DNA of 64,000 bases from Blattamonas nauphoetae. Taxonomy: Eukaryota; Preaxostyla; Oxymonadida. The notes below the pieces were generated by a model. It saw nothing but the letters and a program-made list of their open reading frames with translations, ran no database searches and was not told the origin of the DNA. The stretch's first letter is position 1. Every line of letters begins with the position of its first letter. The stretch covers positions 682,001-746,000 of the forward strand of contig JARBJD010000006.1 in the NCBI GenBank assembly GCA_033064195.1, in the 5' to 3' direction. Below are positions 1-9,947 of the stretch, one piece after another. A program made the translations under genes and the position numbers.

Positions 1-533
1 GACACCAACCAAAACACTGGGACTTCATCGTCGCAACAAGAGATCGATAGACAACTGCTCATTCGGGTTCCGATCCAACACCCACGCGTCTTCTTCTGAA
101 TGTGGGCATATTCGCGAGCATCCAACGAGTTTGTTGTCGGAGTCAGTGATGAGACATTGATGAGAGCGGGTGCCGATGTCGTCGAATGTGTTGGGATTGG
201 AGAGTCGCTACTCGTCCAGAAAGACAATCCTGCGGAGTTCGAACTGTTCTGCGTTCTGTTGCGGTTGGGGACACGACACCTGGTGTTGTCCATTTGATGT
301 CCAATCCTTCCATGAGAGTCGATTCCTCTTCAGACCGATCTTTGGGTCGCACGACTTCACGAACGCTGTTCCTGACCAAAAACAGAATGTGATTCGATCC
401 ATTCTTCGACCAGTTCTCCCTCTCTTCCATTTCACATTTCAGAACAAGAGTAGTATTCGACTGTTTTTGTGTATGTGAAAGAAATTACGAAGAGGGAACA
501 GAATGATGAAAATGTGAAGTGGTGTGTTCTGCC
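1..533. other. Downstream flank of the kinase-SPRY gene, no gene seen
   Basis: Several short overlapping open frames exist on both strands, but none exceeds about 100 residues, none has a recognisable domain and none shows splice-site logic. The stretch lies just 3' of the minus-strand SPRY exon that ends at 534. I see no promoter or terminator motif that can be supported. Confidence 0.4.
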
Positions 534-1010
534 TTATTCATCCATCGAAACAGGAATCGTTCCTCCAACCATCTGCGGCTCGTCCACAACTTCAACTGAC
601 TCAATCTCAACTGCATCGTGTTCGGTGGAGATGAACACAGCGAATCGGAAGGGCACTGGGATGTTCGTGAAGAAGACTTTCCGCGTTGCTCCATGTTGCG
701 ACAGTTTCAGTGTTCGCTTTCCTTCTCTTCCATCTGCCTCCAACACCACTTGCTGTCCTTCTCTTCCTCCCAAACATGCTGATCCTCTTTTTGTAGTCTT
801 GTTGTTCTGAATGGCACATCGATAATCTGGATGCACGTGCCATGCTGCTGCTCCCTTCAGATAGGGAAAGAATCTTGTGAGAGCCTGGTGGCTCAGACGG
901 GACGAGATGATCCCCACTGCGAAATTATTGCTCGGTCCTTTTCTGATTGTGAGTGACAGACGAGCCACATCTTCCCCAAACTCGAACGAGACAAGCGAGG
1001 CAAAAATAAG
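534..1010 (-). CDS. 3' terminal exon (SPRY-like domain) of the interrupted kinase gene
   Basis: This is the C-terminal SPRY/B30.2-like region of the kinase gene whose catalytic exons lie at 5904-12075. Recognisable strands read FEFGEDVARLSLTIRK, then NNFAVGII, then KVFFTNIPVPFRFAV, ending at a stop at 534. The frame runs backward into the inserted TIR element at 1010. On the far side of the element (5904) the kinase reading frame ends in the same phase, and joining across the 8-bp duplication gives an uninterrupted ...TVSSLIF-ASLVSFEF... reading. SPRY domains are protein-interaction modules; the partner is unknown. The SPRY assignment is by pattern only and is moderate. The exon's separation from its gene in this assembly is well supported. 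Confidence 0.7.
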   Translation of the reverse strand, partial: LIFASLVSFEFGEDVARLSLTIRKGPSNNFAVGIISSRLSHQALTRFFPYLKGAAAWHVHPDYRCAIQNNKTTKRGSACLGGREGQQVVLEADGREGKRTLKLSQHGATRKVFFTNIPVPFRFAVFISTEHDAVEIESVEVVDEPQMVGGTIPVSMDE

Positions 1011-1557
1011 TAGACATGTTTTGGGTGGGATGGGACGGAAAAAAGTGGGATTTTTCGTGGGATTTTTCCCCATATAATTTTTTTTCAGCCTCGTGGCTTG
1101 TTTCATCTTTCACATTGTCCGCCAAACAACTGTTCCGACATTCTTTCATTTATTTTTAACCTCAATTTCTGGATAATGTTCCGATTTGAGCTGATAAGGT
1201 GATCAGACCATTTATCAATCAATTATGAAATGAAAACAGAAGTTTTCAAAGAAAAACGGAGATGAATTCCCAAACAGAGTGAAATGATAATGAAGATCCA
1301 AAGATCCTGAACAAACGATGTGGAGGAAGAGATTGATCGTGTGTGAACGAAGTAGAATTGAAACCAATGCTATTCATCTTCTCTTTCAAGACTATCGTGA
1401 TGATGTTGTGAAATTCATATCTGCACGAGTGGATTCGCTCTATCCATTGTGTTTTTCTTTGTCTCCTTCTCTGCTAAACGAACTTTGAACATGGCCAATC
1501 CAAACTCCAACCAGACGACCTGTGCTCTCTTCAAACACTCGTCGACGCTCCTCGCTC

Positions 1558-1668
1558 ATGGTTCTCTCTTTGCACGACATCCTTCTTCGCATCCTCCCCT
1601 TGATGAGTGTTGATCTTCTCTCACTCGCTCCTTGTGCCTCTAGATTTGAATTGTGTCTCCATTTGTGA
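1558..1668 (+). pseudogene. F-box-like fragment inside the 4.9-kb element
   Basis: A 36-residue open frame begins MVLSLHDILLRILPLMSVD and continues LLSLAPCASRFE before a stop. Spacing of leucines, isoleucines and the proline matches the first helix-turn of F-box domains (the LPxEll..Il..L..L... pattern), which bind Skp1 in ubiquitin ligases. Nothing recognisable follows it. It may be the 5' scrap of a captured host gene or chance similarity. It sits within the element's left arm, 50 bp upstream of the captured cysteine-rich gene. Confidence 0.3.
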
Positions 1669-1952
1669 TGAGATTTGAACTGATTACATGACACACAGTG
1701 TTCAGCGTGGAGAATCGTGTTTTACTTGCTCCATCGTCTCCTCGCTGTCATTCTGATCGTGAATTGTGGCTCCACGCTTCTCAACTGCGTCGAACTCAGT
1801 TCATCCCAACCAGCTCCTTTCCCAAACTCCCCAGACACTCGTCTATCGTTCTCAGTGCACAAAACAGAACGATGTGTGGATCTGTGTTCCCATCAGAATG
1901 CAGAATGTGTGTTGGATTGTGTGAAGAGCGATTTGACGGGATGTGAACGAAC

Positions 1953-2879
1953 GGCATGGGTTCGGAATGTAGGTTGAAGTTCGGCATGTAGGTCAAAGGT
2001 TCGGAATGTAGGTCTGAGTTCGGCAGGTAGGTCACAGGGATGAAATGGATTGAGACGCATTTTTGGGTGTTGTGAAGATGAAATTGACGACATGTTTTGC
2101 TTTTTGACTCTGATCTACTTGTTTTCAACTCGTTTTCACCAAAAATGAGAGAGCAACAAATGAAGGAAGAGTGAAAGGGAACATATATTAAACATCGCAT
2201 CAAAATGGTCGAGATTTGTGTGACTAATGTTGACGAAATATCCTTGATAGTCAGATCTGTCCACTTTCAAGTTGACTCGCTTTTCTATTTCTAGTCGTCA
2301 AACTGGATCATAAAACGGAAAATGCAGTTAATATGCTATAAATGAGTGACATTGAGGGTGAAAGTTAGGAATCGAGCAAGATATAGTGTCAAATCTGTGG
2401 ATGATAAAATGATCATCGATTCTGCTTCGACTATGTTGTACATCTCTTTTTTACATATTACATTCCCTTCAAATTCACCTTTAAGGCGTGATATTTCTAT
2501 AATTCACATGATGAATTGAAAATGAGAAAGAAAAACGAATTTTTGACCCATCACGAAAGTGTTTCGTTTTCATTTCTCATCTCTCCAATTTTCACTCATC
2601 ATGTCGCAATACTCCATTAAATCATCAATTAAATGTGAATATTTGACGTTTATTGTCAGTATCATCTCATAGGAACAGAAAAGTGACAAACTTTGAATCA
2701 GCAGGTTGATCATCTGTTCCATCGAGTTGAATTTATGAATGGATGAAATTTTCAAATCGTGTGTATTTTCTCCCTGGTCACTGTATCGTGATCTTTCTGC
2801 ATTTTGAACTCTTCAATTTAGCATGAAAAAGGAGAAAGACCTCCGATCCGAACTTCGACCTACCATCCGAACCCATGCC
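1953..2879. mobile_element. MITE-like element 1 with tandem subterminal repeats (927 bp)
   Basis: Exact 8-bp direct repeats gaacgaac flank it (1945-1952 and 2880-2887). The tips are inverted: GGCATGGGTTCGG at left and its near complement at right. The left arm contains four tandem units of the form TTCGGNATGTAGGTC, and the right arm has about two units in the opposite orientation. The interior is AT-rich with no coding signal. It sits in the captured cysteine-rich gene, and excision with one duplication copy restores that reading frame. An 8-bp duplication suggests a hAT- or P-like mobiliser; no transposase is visible. Confidence 0.85.
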
Positions 2880-3909
2880 GAACGAACTTTCATCACAAAA
2901 CTGACACAATGCACAGCTGGAGAGAGTGGAGAGGACAATGAGAAAAAAGGAGGAATTGACGCATGCAGAGAGCAACACAAGCAATGTGAAACTCGATGTC
3001 ATCCTCTCCTCACAGCAGAACAACAGTGTTCAGAAACATGCCACACAACCTTCCTCCAATGCACGTCTGTGTGTGGAACCGACAAGAACGACAAGACAGG
3101 CGCAGGCAAGAAAGCGTGTCTGATACAGTGCCGGGCTGACCGAAGTGATTGTCGATCGATGTGCTCGAACTCCGAAAAGGAAGAAGAGAACGGATTGTGC
3201 GGTGAATGTGAGTCTTTGTGTGAGACTGATCATGAAATCTGCGTCGAAAACTGCAAAATGAACGAGAATTGTTTCGAAGTGGGTCGAACGCAATGAAAAG
3301 ACTGCAAAGAAGATTCGCCACAGCCCCAACTCCGACTACGCTGAACGAAAGAAAGAAGAAGAATGTGATGGGGCGTTTCTGGCTTGTGAAGACAATTACG
3401 AGAACTTCCAACAGTGCGAATTTGGATGTCGTCGAAGTCGCAGGGATTGCATGGACAGATGCCAGAAGAATGGGGAGAGTCTGCCACAGATGAGAGCGGA
3501 AACGACGAGGAGATGAATCAAGGTGAGAACCAGAATCGAACTCAAAATGAGTCACAAGAAGAATGAAGAACATCAAAGTCGATACAAGACGAAGGGCTGT
3601 CAGCCCTTCTGCGAAGTGGCCGATGGTTGCTGCAAGTCGCAGTGCAGATAAGCTGGCGTCCCACATTGCGACGATGAATGTGACATTTTTGACAAAACGT
3701 GTAGGAGCGGGTGTGAGAAGGGGAGAGATGTTCCAGAGATGGACGATTCAGGACGATGTGAAAAGGACAGTGTGACTGAATTAACTCATCTCGCATCACG
3801 TCCTCTTCTTAGTGGCATTTCTTTGTTTCTTCAACACTCTATGCGGCCCGTGCAAACGCAGAACTCGATCACTGTGTCAGTCTCTGTGAACACTCAAAAC
3901 GGTCTGTCC

Positions 3910-4710
3910 GGCATGGATTCGGTATGTAGGTCAATCTTCGGTATGTAGGTTGCTTCGGTATGTAGGTCAAGAATATTCGGTTTGTAGGTCACAAAATTCG
4001 ATATATAGGTCATGTCAAAACTGAATGTCTCTCCCGATGGAAGTGGAATAAAGCTGTTCTATCAAGCAGGTTCATTGTTTCAACATGTGGCGACTGTTGA
4101 AGAGACATTGTTCAACCATGAATCATTTTACCTCACAAATTACGAACGAATATGTCATAACATGTGAAGGCAATTCCATCCCATTCATTTATGAGTCGAT
4201 CAATTGCACTCAGGAAGACAAAAAATGTGATCTGAAAAAAGGATCTGAATCTCTTGACTTCCATGTGACATATTACAGTCTCCACTCTCAGAACGGATTT
4301 ATGTCTGCTTTATGCATCATTGGTTGCTTTGGGTAGCATTATAGTCTCTGAATGGAGCAGAAACACACTTTTTTTCCTTTTAGTCAGAAAGTCGATTTTT
4401 TCCCCAAACGATCTGACTATCACTTCACTTTCTCAGAATAGTCCATTTACTTCTCATATTGAGATAGATTCAGACATTTTTACACCAAAATATGCATATT
4501 GAACAAATAATCTTCGATTCGAAAATGAACGACCCAAAAGTTCAAGAACTTTCCTGGAAGATATGATTCGGACGACTCACTCCTCGATGGTATGCATGTT
4601 CGTCCTCTCTTCATTTTCCACCCCTTTTAGTTGCAAGAAGTCATCACAGTATTGGGCCAGATGTCAATGACCTACATACCGAAGATTGACCTACATACCG
4701 AATGTATGCC
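3910..4710. mobile_element. MITE-like element 2, same family (801 bp)
   Basis: It is flanked by 8-bp direct repeats gtctgtcc (3902-3909 and 4711-4718). Its left tip GGCATGGATTCGG and the subterminal units TTCGGTATGTAGGTC (five, progressively degenerate) match element 1. The right arm at 4668-4710 holds two units in inverted orientation. The interior differs from element 1 and has only short open frames. Two family members in one short captured gene means that gene was a repeated target. Confidence 0.85.
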
Positions 4711-5509
4711 GTCTGTCCCGAACTATGAAGATGAACACTGCACGACACACACCTTTCCACACAATCGAACAACCTAGCCCTTTCTCGGTCAGTCCTTTCT
4801 CGTTGTGCACATCGAAATGTGGTGGAACAAACCCACACTGCAAAGAAAGCTGTTCAGCTGGACATAATAAATACCAGCAGAGCTGCAGTGAGGAGTACTC
4901 AGAAGACAGAAACGCTGAAAGTGACGGACAAGCCTGACGAGATGAAAGTGGAAGAAAGTTTGCCACATTGCACAAGACTGTACGCGTCGTATCTGAGTCT
5001 GTGATCACCAGCTGCAATATGAAGAGAAGTGTTTTCGGAAGGGAGGTGAACGAAGCTTGGTGGAATGCTCAAAGGAGATACAGGAGTATCTGAACTGAAC
5101 TGCCGATCATTTTTGTCCTCGTCCTCATGCTCTCCATCGTCGTTCTCAACTCCATGCACATCATCATGTGTCAACTCTCCCAGCGTTCCTCCTTCTGACA
5201 TTCTTCTAGAAGCTCTTTCTCTCCACAACGATCCTGTCTGGCATTCTCTTTCTCGAGTTTATCTTCATCCTTCTCCCCAGCTTCAACTCATTTGGATTCG
5301 ATGATGTTCCCTTTCGTTTTATCTCCTTGCTTACCACCTCTGGCGACTATGACATCGATGATACTGTTCGTCTTTGTGGTTTTTCTCCATTGTGTTCTAT
5401 TTGAGTTGTATTTTCAAAGTTCAGATTCATCACTTCGATTAATCATATATCTTCGAGAATTATTAACATTTTATGAGGAAACAAGACAAGGAACCAAAGC
5501 AACGGGATT

Positions 5510-5903
5510 TCGGGAATAACACACCGGGTGATGTGGGGAGATCTCCCAATCCCATCCCCTGGGATTTTGGGGATTGTTGGGATTCGCATTGTTTCCTAGA
5601 TAGTGTCGATGAACGAATTGAGAGTGGCAAGAAAAACACTCTTTTTACATCTGGGATTTTCTGGGATTTTTTGGTGGAGATAAGGGTTGATCATGAAAAA
5701 TTGGTTCCAGACGACCAAAACATTCAGTCTATTGGTTAATTCCGTGTACTTCATCTCACCTAAAGTAAATTTCAAGTTAAATCAAGTTCAAATGAGGATC
5801 ACTCTGAATTGTCAAAAAAACAAATTATGGATGGGATTTTTGTGGGATTTCCAGGAAAAAAGTGGGATTCGTGTGGGAGATGGGTGGGATCGTAACATGT
5901 CTA
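5510..5903. repeat. Right subterminal region of the 4.9-kb element with GGGATTT repeats
   Basis: The segment contains many copies of TGGGATTT / GTGGGAT in the plus orientation (around 5550-5580, 5655-5675 and 5830-5890). The left end of the same element at 1030-1075 has the same motif in the same orientation. The shared direct orientation, rather than inverted, is unusual for transposon arms. No coding sequence is seen here. Confidence 0.6.
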
Positions 5904-6466
5904 AAAATAAGTGAACTAACTGTTTTTGTGAAGAGATTTCCAGACACTGTCCATCTCGACTTGTCGAACAGTTCGATCGCTGCTGCTCCAATTTGAGATC
6001 GTGGTTGTGTTTGCTGACTTGATGGAGATTGAAAAGGATTCACTGTCGAGTTTTGAATTGGTGTTGATCCACCTCGATGTTGGGTCTGGTTCGATCTCAA
6101 TTCGGGTAATTCTCTTTCCAAACCAACGATCTTCTCTTCAGCTTGCTTGCGGGCGTTCTTCTCCAATTCAAGTTCAGATTCGTTCAGTCTCCATTCTGCT
6201 GAGGGAGTGTTCACAAGGCAGTGAAACACACCAAATGAACACAATTGACCACTCGTCACCCGAGTCGAAGGGTTCTGAATAGAAAACAAGAAGAACACAT
6301 AAAATGAAGAAAAGAAGAGTTGAAACAAATAAAAAACAAACAGGATCCAACATTCGCATCAGTAGCGCGCGTTCTTCTCCTCCACAACTCGACCCGATCC
6401 TCGAAACTTGGAACGACAAGATTTCTTGTTTCAATCAATCGATGTTTCCAGACTTGAGAGGCGGAT
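5904..6466 (-). CDS. Kinase gene (copy K1): end of catalytic domain and linker
   Basis: Two exons are readable on the minus strand. Exon 6342-6466 continues the kinase C-lobe just after the DIRS insertion and ends at ...LLMRMLDP. A GTTTG..CAG intron (6275-6341) follows, and exon 6274-5904 opens with NPSTRVTSGQL, the usual DPxxR closing helix of kinase domains. The next stretch is a coiled, Glu-rich segment (NESELELEKNARKQAEEKIV) and a Gln/Ser-rich linker, ending at the TIR element. Intron positions match those of kinase K2 at 20.1-22.6 kb, which confirms homology. Confidence 0.75.
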
Positions 6467-6472
6467 CTTGTA

Positions 6473-6526
6473 ACAAACCGAGGTTCCTCTAATAGTGAGA
6501 AGTGGTCGTGAGTAATGGGTTGGTCA
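6473..6526. repeat. DIRS left inverted terminal repeat
   Basis: Over about 54 bp this matches the complement of 11152-11204 with only a few differences, including ACCGAGGTTCCTC versus ACCTCGGTCCCTC near the outer edge. It is the 3' end of the minus-strand element. Confidence 0.85.
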
Positions 6527-6787
6527 ATAGAGAGCCAACATAATGACGAAACATTTCAATAATTAGAAACGCTTGGTATCCTTACTCTTTCCAATCATCA
6601 GGGAGAACCCATGATGAGAGGGACTGTCGCTTGCGACGAAAGAGGAAACAAAAATTGTTTTAGTGCTTGTAACAGAAAATCCCCAACGGAGAGCAAAAAA
6701 CTGTTACAAGTCTTGTAAAAGAGTGTTCCAAAAGGAAGTAGAAACTAGTTCCCTGCCCCTCGCGGCTTGTGGTAGCAGGCAATCAAG

Positions 6788-6860
6788 AGGAACCTCGGTT
6801 TGTTACAAGCACCGCCCTTCTAGTAGGTGCTGTGCAAACCTCGGTCCCTCTAATAGTGAG
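6788..6860. repeat. DIRS internal complementary region
   Basis: The left part (from AGGAACCTCGGTTTGT) is the complement of the element's left end including 6467-6470. The right part (from CACCGCCCTTCTAG) is the complement of its right end out to 11230. The two parts meet at a CT/AG dinucleotide that both genomic ends also carry. In DIRS-1 the equivalent region templates the closed circle from a linear RNA copy. Confidence 0.85.
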
Positions 6861-6942
6861 CCTTGAAAGGAACAGAGAGAAATGAAGATGGTGAATGAAT
6901 GAAATGAAGAACATCCATTAGTAGTGCCTGACCATCGGATGC

Positions 6943-8022
6943 CTAGTCGTCCGAGAGACCGTGACTCCCTTGTAAGGGCTGCCACCAAGACGATGAGAGG
7001 ACAGGGTAGCCGACGCCGTAGAGGATGGGCCGAGCATAGTATTCGTCGGCGACGGTTGAGCCGGGGCTCCATCCGACGTGTGCGTTGAGGGTCCGGAGGT
7101 TGACGCGTCTCACGAGGCGGAGGTATGATATGGCAGCGTGTTTAATGGAGTAGGGCCCGAACGTCTCAGGAATGCCTGCCTCCCTGAAGACCCTCTTGAT
7201 CCTGTCTGTGATCCGCTGTTGGTTGAGCGGCTTGCCGGTGGAGAAGTCGACCCATGTATGTGAGAGGTCTGCATACGGAAGAGACGAGAGTTGGTCAGTG
7301 ACGGCCTGGACATTGTGGAGGTGAGCCTGGAGGGCGACATAGGGAGAATAGTCCGGAGCGCCTTCGTCCTCAATGAACTTCTGATGAAACACGTCCTGGC
7401 GTTGCTTCTGAATAACCGAGATCACCACGTGATTGATCCCCTCGTCCATTGAGGGACGAGGCCATTCGATTCTCTTCCACTTGAGATGCACCAGTTCCTC
7501 GCGGCGACAGCAGGAATAAGCCAGGATGAGAACAATTGCCCTTGTCTGTTGGAGGTCTGGATTGGACTTGGCTTCCTCGAAGGTCGTCTGTGCCCACCTC
7601 AGTAACATATTGATGTTCCACATGCTCGTATACATCGGTGTCGTCTTCTGTGGGTTCTGCTTTGCTATCAGTTTCTGAATAGAGAGAAGGGCTGTCTTGT
7701 CTAAAGCAAGTTCGGTGTGGAAAAGTTGGAAACTCGACTTGACGTGTGCGAGGATTTGGCGAGGAGTAGAAGGAGAGTCTTTGAACTTGTCCTGGAGGTG
7801 GATGGCGAACTCCGCCAGTATCTTCTGGATCTCTCCGCCCTTTTTTACTAAATCTTCTGGAGAGAGGTGATTGTCCAGACAATATTCTTCGAATAGCTTC
7901 CATGCGCGCCTCCACTTCGCCTCCGACTTATATCTTGTCTCCTCCAGCCGAATCAGTTTCTCGCCATAGTTTCGAAGGGCACACAGTGAGCGGAAGAAGG
8001 TTCGGGGTGGGGAGAGCGTCAT
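6943..8022 (-). CDS. DIRS tyrosine recombinase (YR)
   Basis: About 360 residues. The N-terminal part looks like a SAM-like core-binding region (RRAWKLFEEYCLDNHLS, a typical helical start). The C-terminal part has the tyrosine-recombinase fold signature: CCRREELVHLKW around the first catalytic Arg, YSIKHAAISYLRL in the His-box position, then HVGWSP and a terminal EYYARP. DIRS elements use this enzyme instead of an integrase to recombine the circular DNA copy into the genome. I chose the ATG at 8022 because it overlaps the end of the RT frame (ATGA), an arrangement common in this family. The frame stays open upstream across the RT gene, but that part is a shadow. Confidence 0.85.
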   Translation of the reverse strand: MTLSPPRTFFRSLCALRNYGEKLIRLEETRYKSEAKWRRAWKLFEEYCLDNHLSPEDLVKKGGEIQKILAEFAIHLQDKFKDSPSTPRQILAHVKSSFQLFHTELALDKTALLSIQKLIAKQNPQKTTPMYTSMWNINMLLRWAQTTFEEAKSNPDLQQTRAIVLILAYSCCRREELVHLKWKRIEWPRPSMDEGINHVVISVIQKQRQDVFHQKFIEDEGAPDYSPYVALQAHLHNVQAVTDQLSSLPYADLSHTWVDFSTGKPLNQQRITDRIKRVFREAGIPETFGPYSIKHAAISYLRLVRRVNLRTLNAHVGWSPGSTVADEYYARPILYGVGYPVLSSSWWQPLQGSHGLSDD

Positions 8023-9947
8023 TCTATGAGAGACGCCAGAATCGAGCCCGGCGGTAGCTTCAAGTCCTCGAGAGGATTGTCGAGGGCTGTCAGTTGACTG
8101 TACTCTCCCAACAGCATCTGCATGCAATCGAGTTGTGACAGAAGAGTTGACCACGGTTGGGCTCTCCACGCCGGAGTAATTAGGAGAGCTCTCTTCGGTC
8201 TCTGCATCATGAGCTTCCTCACAACCTTCGAAATCATCAAGATTGGGGGGTGGATCAGGAGATTCATTGTCATCTCTGACCAATCTTGGTCCATTACCCC
8301 TCCTCCAGCTTCTTCTTTCGCCCCTGAGAGAGAGAAATACATCTTGCATTGTTTGTTCGTGGCGGAGGCGAAAAGATCCATTTCGGGATCGAAGTTCCAT
8401 TTGTCCTTGACCAGTTGAAGAGCTTGTGGCAGGAGATGATATTCGCTGTGTGGAGGAAGTCGTGAGAGTGCATCCGAGACTGAGTTGGCTTTGCCCGGGA
8501 TGTGGTTGATCGACTGGAGATGAAAACCGAGCCGTTTGAACGTCTTGAAGACCCTCCTGGTTATTTCGAGAAGAGGGAGGCCTGCGCGTTGTCTCCGCAG
8601 GTTGTAGACAGCGGCTGTATTGTCCGATAGAATCGAGAGTGAGGTGACTCGAGCTCGTCTCAAATGCTTCGCAGCTGCTCGAACGCTCCGTCCCACCGCT
8701 GCGGTCTCTTTCCAATTGCTCGTGTGCGAGCGATCCTGTGTGTTCCAGAACCCGTGGAAATAAACAGTCGAACCAGTTAACTGAAGTGTCGCTCCCCAGC
8801 CCGTCGGGCTGGCGTCCGTGGTGATTGAGGCTTGGCTCACCGTCGGTTGGAAAGAGAACGGAGAGTTGTTTGTCAGGCGCTTCTTCCAAAACTGCAGCTC
8901 TCCCAGGAGTTGGGGAGTGAGGCGAACCTTGCCGTTCCATCCGAACTTGTGGACGGTTGATGCTAGCAGCGTATGATGTCTTCGGAGGTATAAACTCGCT
9001 TCCGGAATAGAAACACGCAGAAAACTGAGTGAGCCGAGTAGGCTGGAGAGGAGTTTCAATGGGATCATCGCCCTCTGCTGGCAGGAGAGAGTCTGGGATT
9101 TGAGTAACGACAGGAGCTTCTTCCGTCTGCAATCCGTCACTTTGACAGTCTGGTCCTTCGAGTTGAGGAGCCAGCCGAGGAACTCCGCCTCCTGGCTGGG
9201 GTGGAGAAGGCATTTGTCCTCCGCTATCACGAAACCCAGCTGGCGGAGTCTCTGGACAGCCTGAACGGTCTTGCTTCTCGCCTCGTCCTCCGAGTCCGCT
9301 ATCAGGAGTAAGTCGTCCAGATAAAATACGATTGAGATTTTCAACTCCTCCCTCAACGCCTTCACCGCGATCTTCATCGTTTTCGAGAACGTTCGGGGTG
9401 CTGTTGCCAAGCCGAAAGGCAGTGCTTTGAATTGGTACGTTTTGTGTTGAAACTGAAAACAGAGGAACTTGCGTAATGGTGGCGAGAGATGGATGTGCAG
9501 ATACGCAGAGTGAATGTCGATGGTTGTTAACCATGAGTGAGGCTTGATTAGAGGGAAGGCGGTTTGAATGTTCTCCATTTTGAAGTGGGTCGTTCTGATC
9601 TCTCTGTTTAGGCGAGATGCATCGATCACTTTTCTGAATTTCCCTCCCTTCTTTGTGACGAGGAACGTTGGGAGAATCAGCTCCGCTGCTTCCGGCTGTA
9701 TCTCCTCCACTGCATCCATTCGCAGTTCTTCCTGAAGAAGTTGGTTGTACGCCGCCATCTCCTCCGCATTCCCTCTGAACGGTGGTGCTCTTCCCAATAG
9801 ACGCAGTCTGTCCCGAGAGTTGGCGTCCCTCCACTCCCAACGCGCGCCTGCTTGAATAATATCCTTCCCACCAATATCTGCCCACAGTGAGATTTTGTCC
9901 AGGAGTCTCCCTGTTATCTTGACATCCTCCTGCTTTAATTCCGACAC
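8019..9947 (-). CDS. DIRS reverse transcriptase-RNase H
   Basis: About 642 residues. The fingers/palm motif FLVTKKGGKFRKVIDASRLN is followed by the TTIDIHSAYLHI block, LPFGLATAPRTFSK and the catalytic FYLDDLLLIA box. An RNase H domain follows, with ITTDASPTGWGATL and ILSDNTAAVYNL, and then the HIPGKANSVSDALSR motif typical of DIRS and pararetrovirus-like RNase H tails. It copies the element RNA into DNA. It lies between the gag-like and YR frames and abuts both, consistent with expression from one transcript. Confidence 0.9.
   Translation of the reverse strand: MSELKQEDVKITGRLLDKISLWADIGGKDIIQAGARWEWRDANSRDRLRLLGRAPPFRGNAEEMAAYNQLLQEELRMDAVEEIQPEAAELILPTFLVTKKGGKFRKVIDASRLNREIRTTHFKMENIQTAFPLIKPHSWLTTIDIHSAYLHIHLSPPLRKFLCFQFQHKTYQFKALPFGLATAPRTFSKTMKIAVKALREELKISIVFYLDDLLLIADSEDEARSKTVQAVQRLRQLGFVIAEDKCLLHPSQEAEFLGWLLNSKDQTVKVTDCRRKKLLSLLKSQTLSCQQRAMIPLKLLSSLLGSLSFLRVSIPEASLYLRRHHTLLASTVHKFGWNGKVRLTPQLLGELQFWKKRLTNNSPFSFQPTVSQASITTDASPTGWGATLQLTGSTVYFHGFWNTQDRSHTSNWKETAAVGRSVRAAAKHLRRARVTSLSILSDNTAAVYNLRRQRAGLPLLEITRRVFKTFKRLGFHLQSINHIPGKANSVSDALSRLPPHSEYHLLPQALQLVKDKWNFDPEMDLFASATNKQCKMYFSLSGAKEEAGGGVMDQDWSEMTMNLLIHPPILMISKVVRKLMMQRPKRALLITPAWRAQPWSTLLSQLDCMQMLLGEYSQLTALDNPLEDLKLPPGSILASLIE

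Larger units (their letters stand above)
1717..5307 (+). pseudogene. Decayed cysteine-rich single-pass membrane protein gene (captured)
   Basis: Starting at 1717 the frame begins with a signal-peptide-like run (MFYLLHRLLAVILIV) followed by a long ectodomain rich in CxxxC spacings (for example CVDLCSHQNAECVLDC, CETRCHPLLTAEQQCSETC, CKSQCR). A hydrophobic stretch near 5100 (LPIIFVLVLMLSIVVL in another frame) could be its transmembrane helix. The coding sequence is interrupted by two MITE-like elements (1953-2879, 3910-4710). Removing the first with one copy of its 8-bp duplication gives the in-frame join GCERTFITKL. Between the insertions there is a frame change near 3290 and an in-frame stop near 3650, and further disruption after 4711, so it is a pseudogene here. 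It resembles protist variable cysteine-rich surface proteins in layout only. It lies wholly inside the 4.9-kb element, so it was probably carried there as cargo. Confidence 0.65.
1011..5903. mobile_element. 4.9-kb hAT-like TIR element carrying a captured cysteine-rich gene
   Basis: The ends are inverted: TAGACATGTT at 1011 and its complement ending at 5903. The host sequence aaaataag is present on both sides (1003-1010 and 5904-5911), an 8-bp target-site duplication. Beyond the 10-bp tip the two ends are not a long inverted repeat. Instead both carry runs of GTGGGATT-type motifs, which may be transposase-binding subterminal repeats. TAG-starting tips with 8-bp duplications fit hAT-like elements, but no transposase is present, so the class is inferred and the element is non-autonomous. 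Cargo is an F-box-like scrap and a decayed cysteine-rich membrane-protein gene, the latter split by two smaller elements. The insertion splits a minus-strand kinase gene between its catalytic and SPRY parts. Confidence 0.8.
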
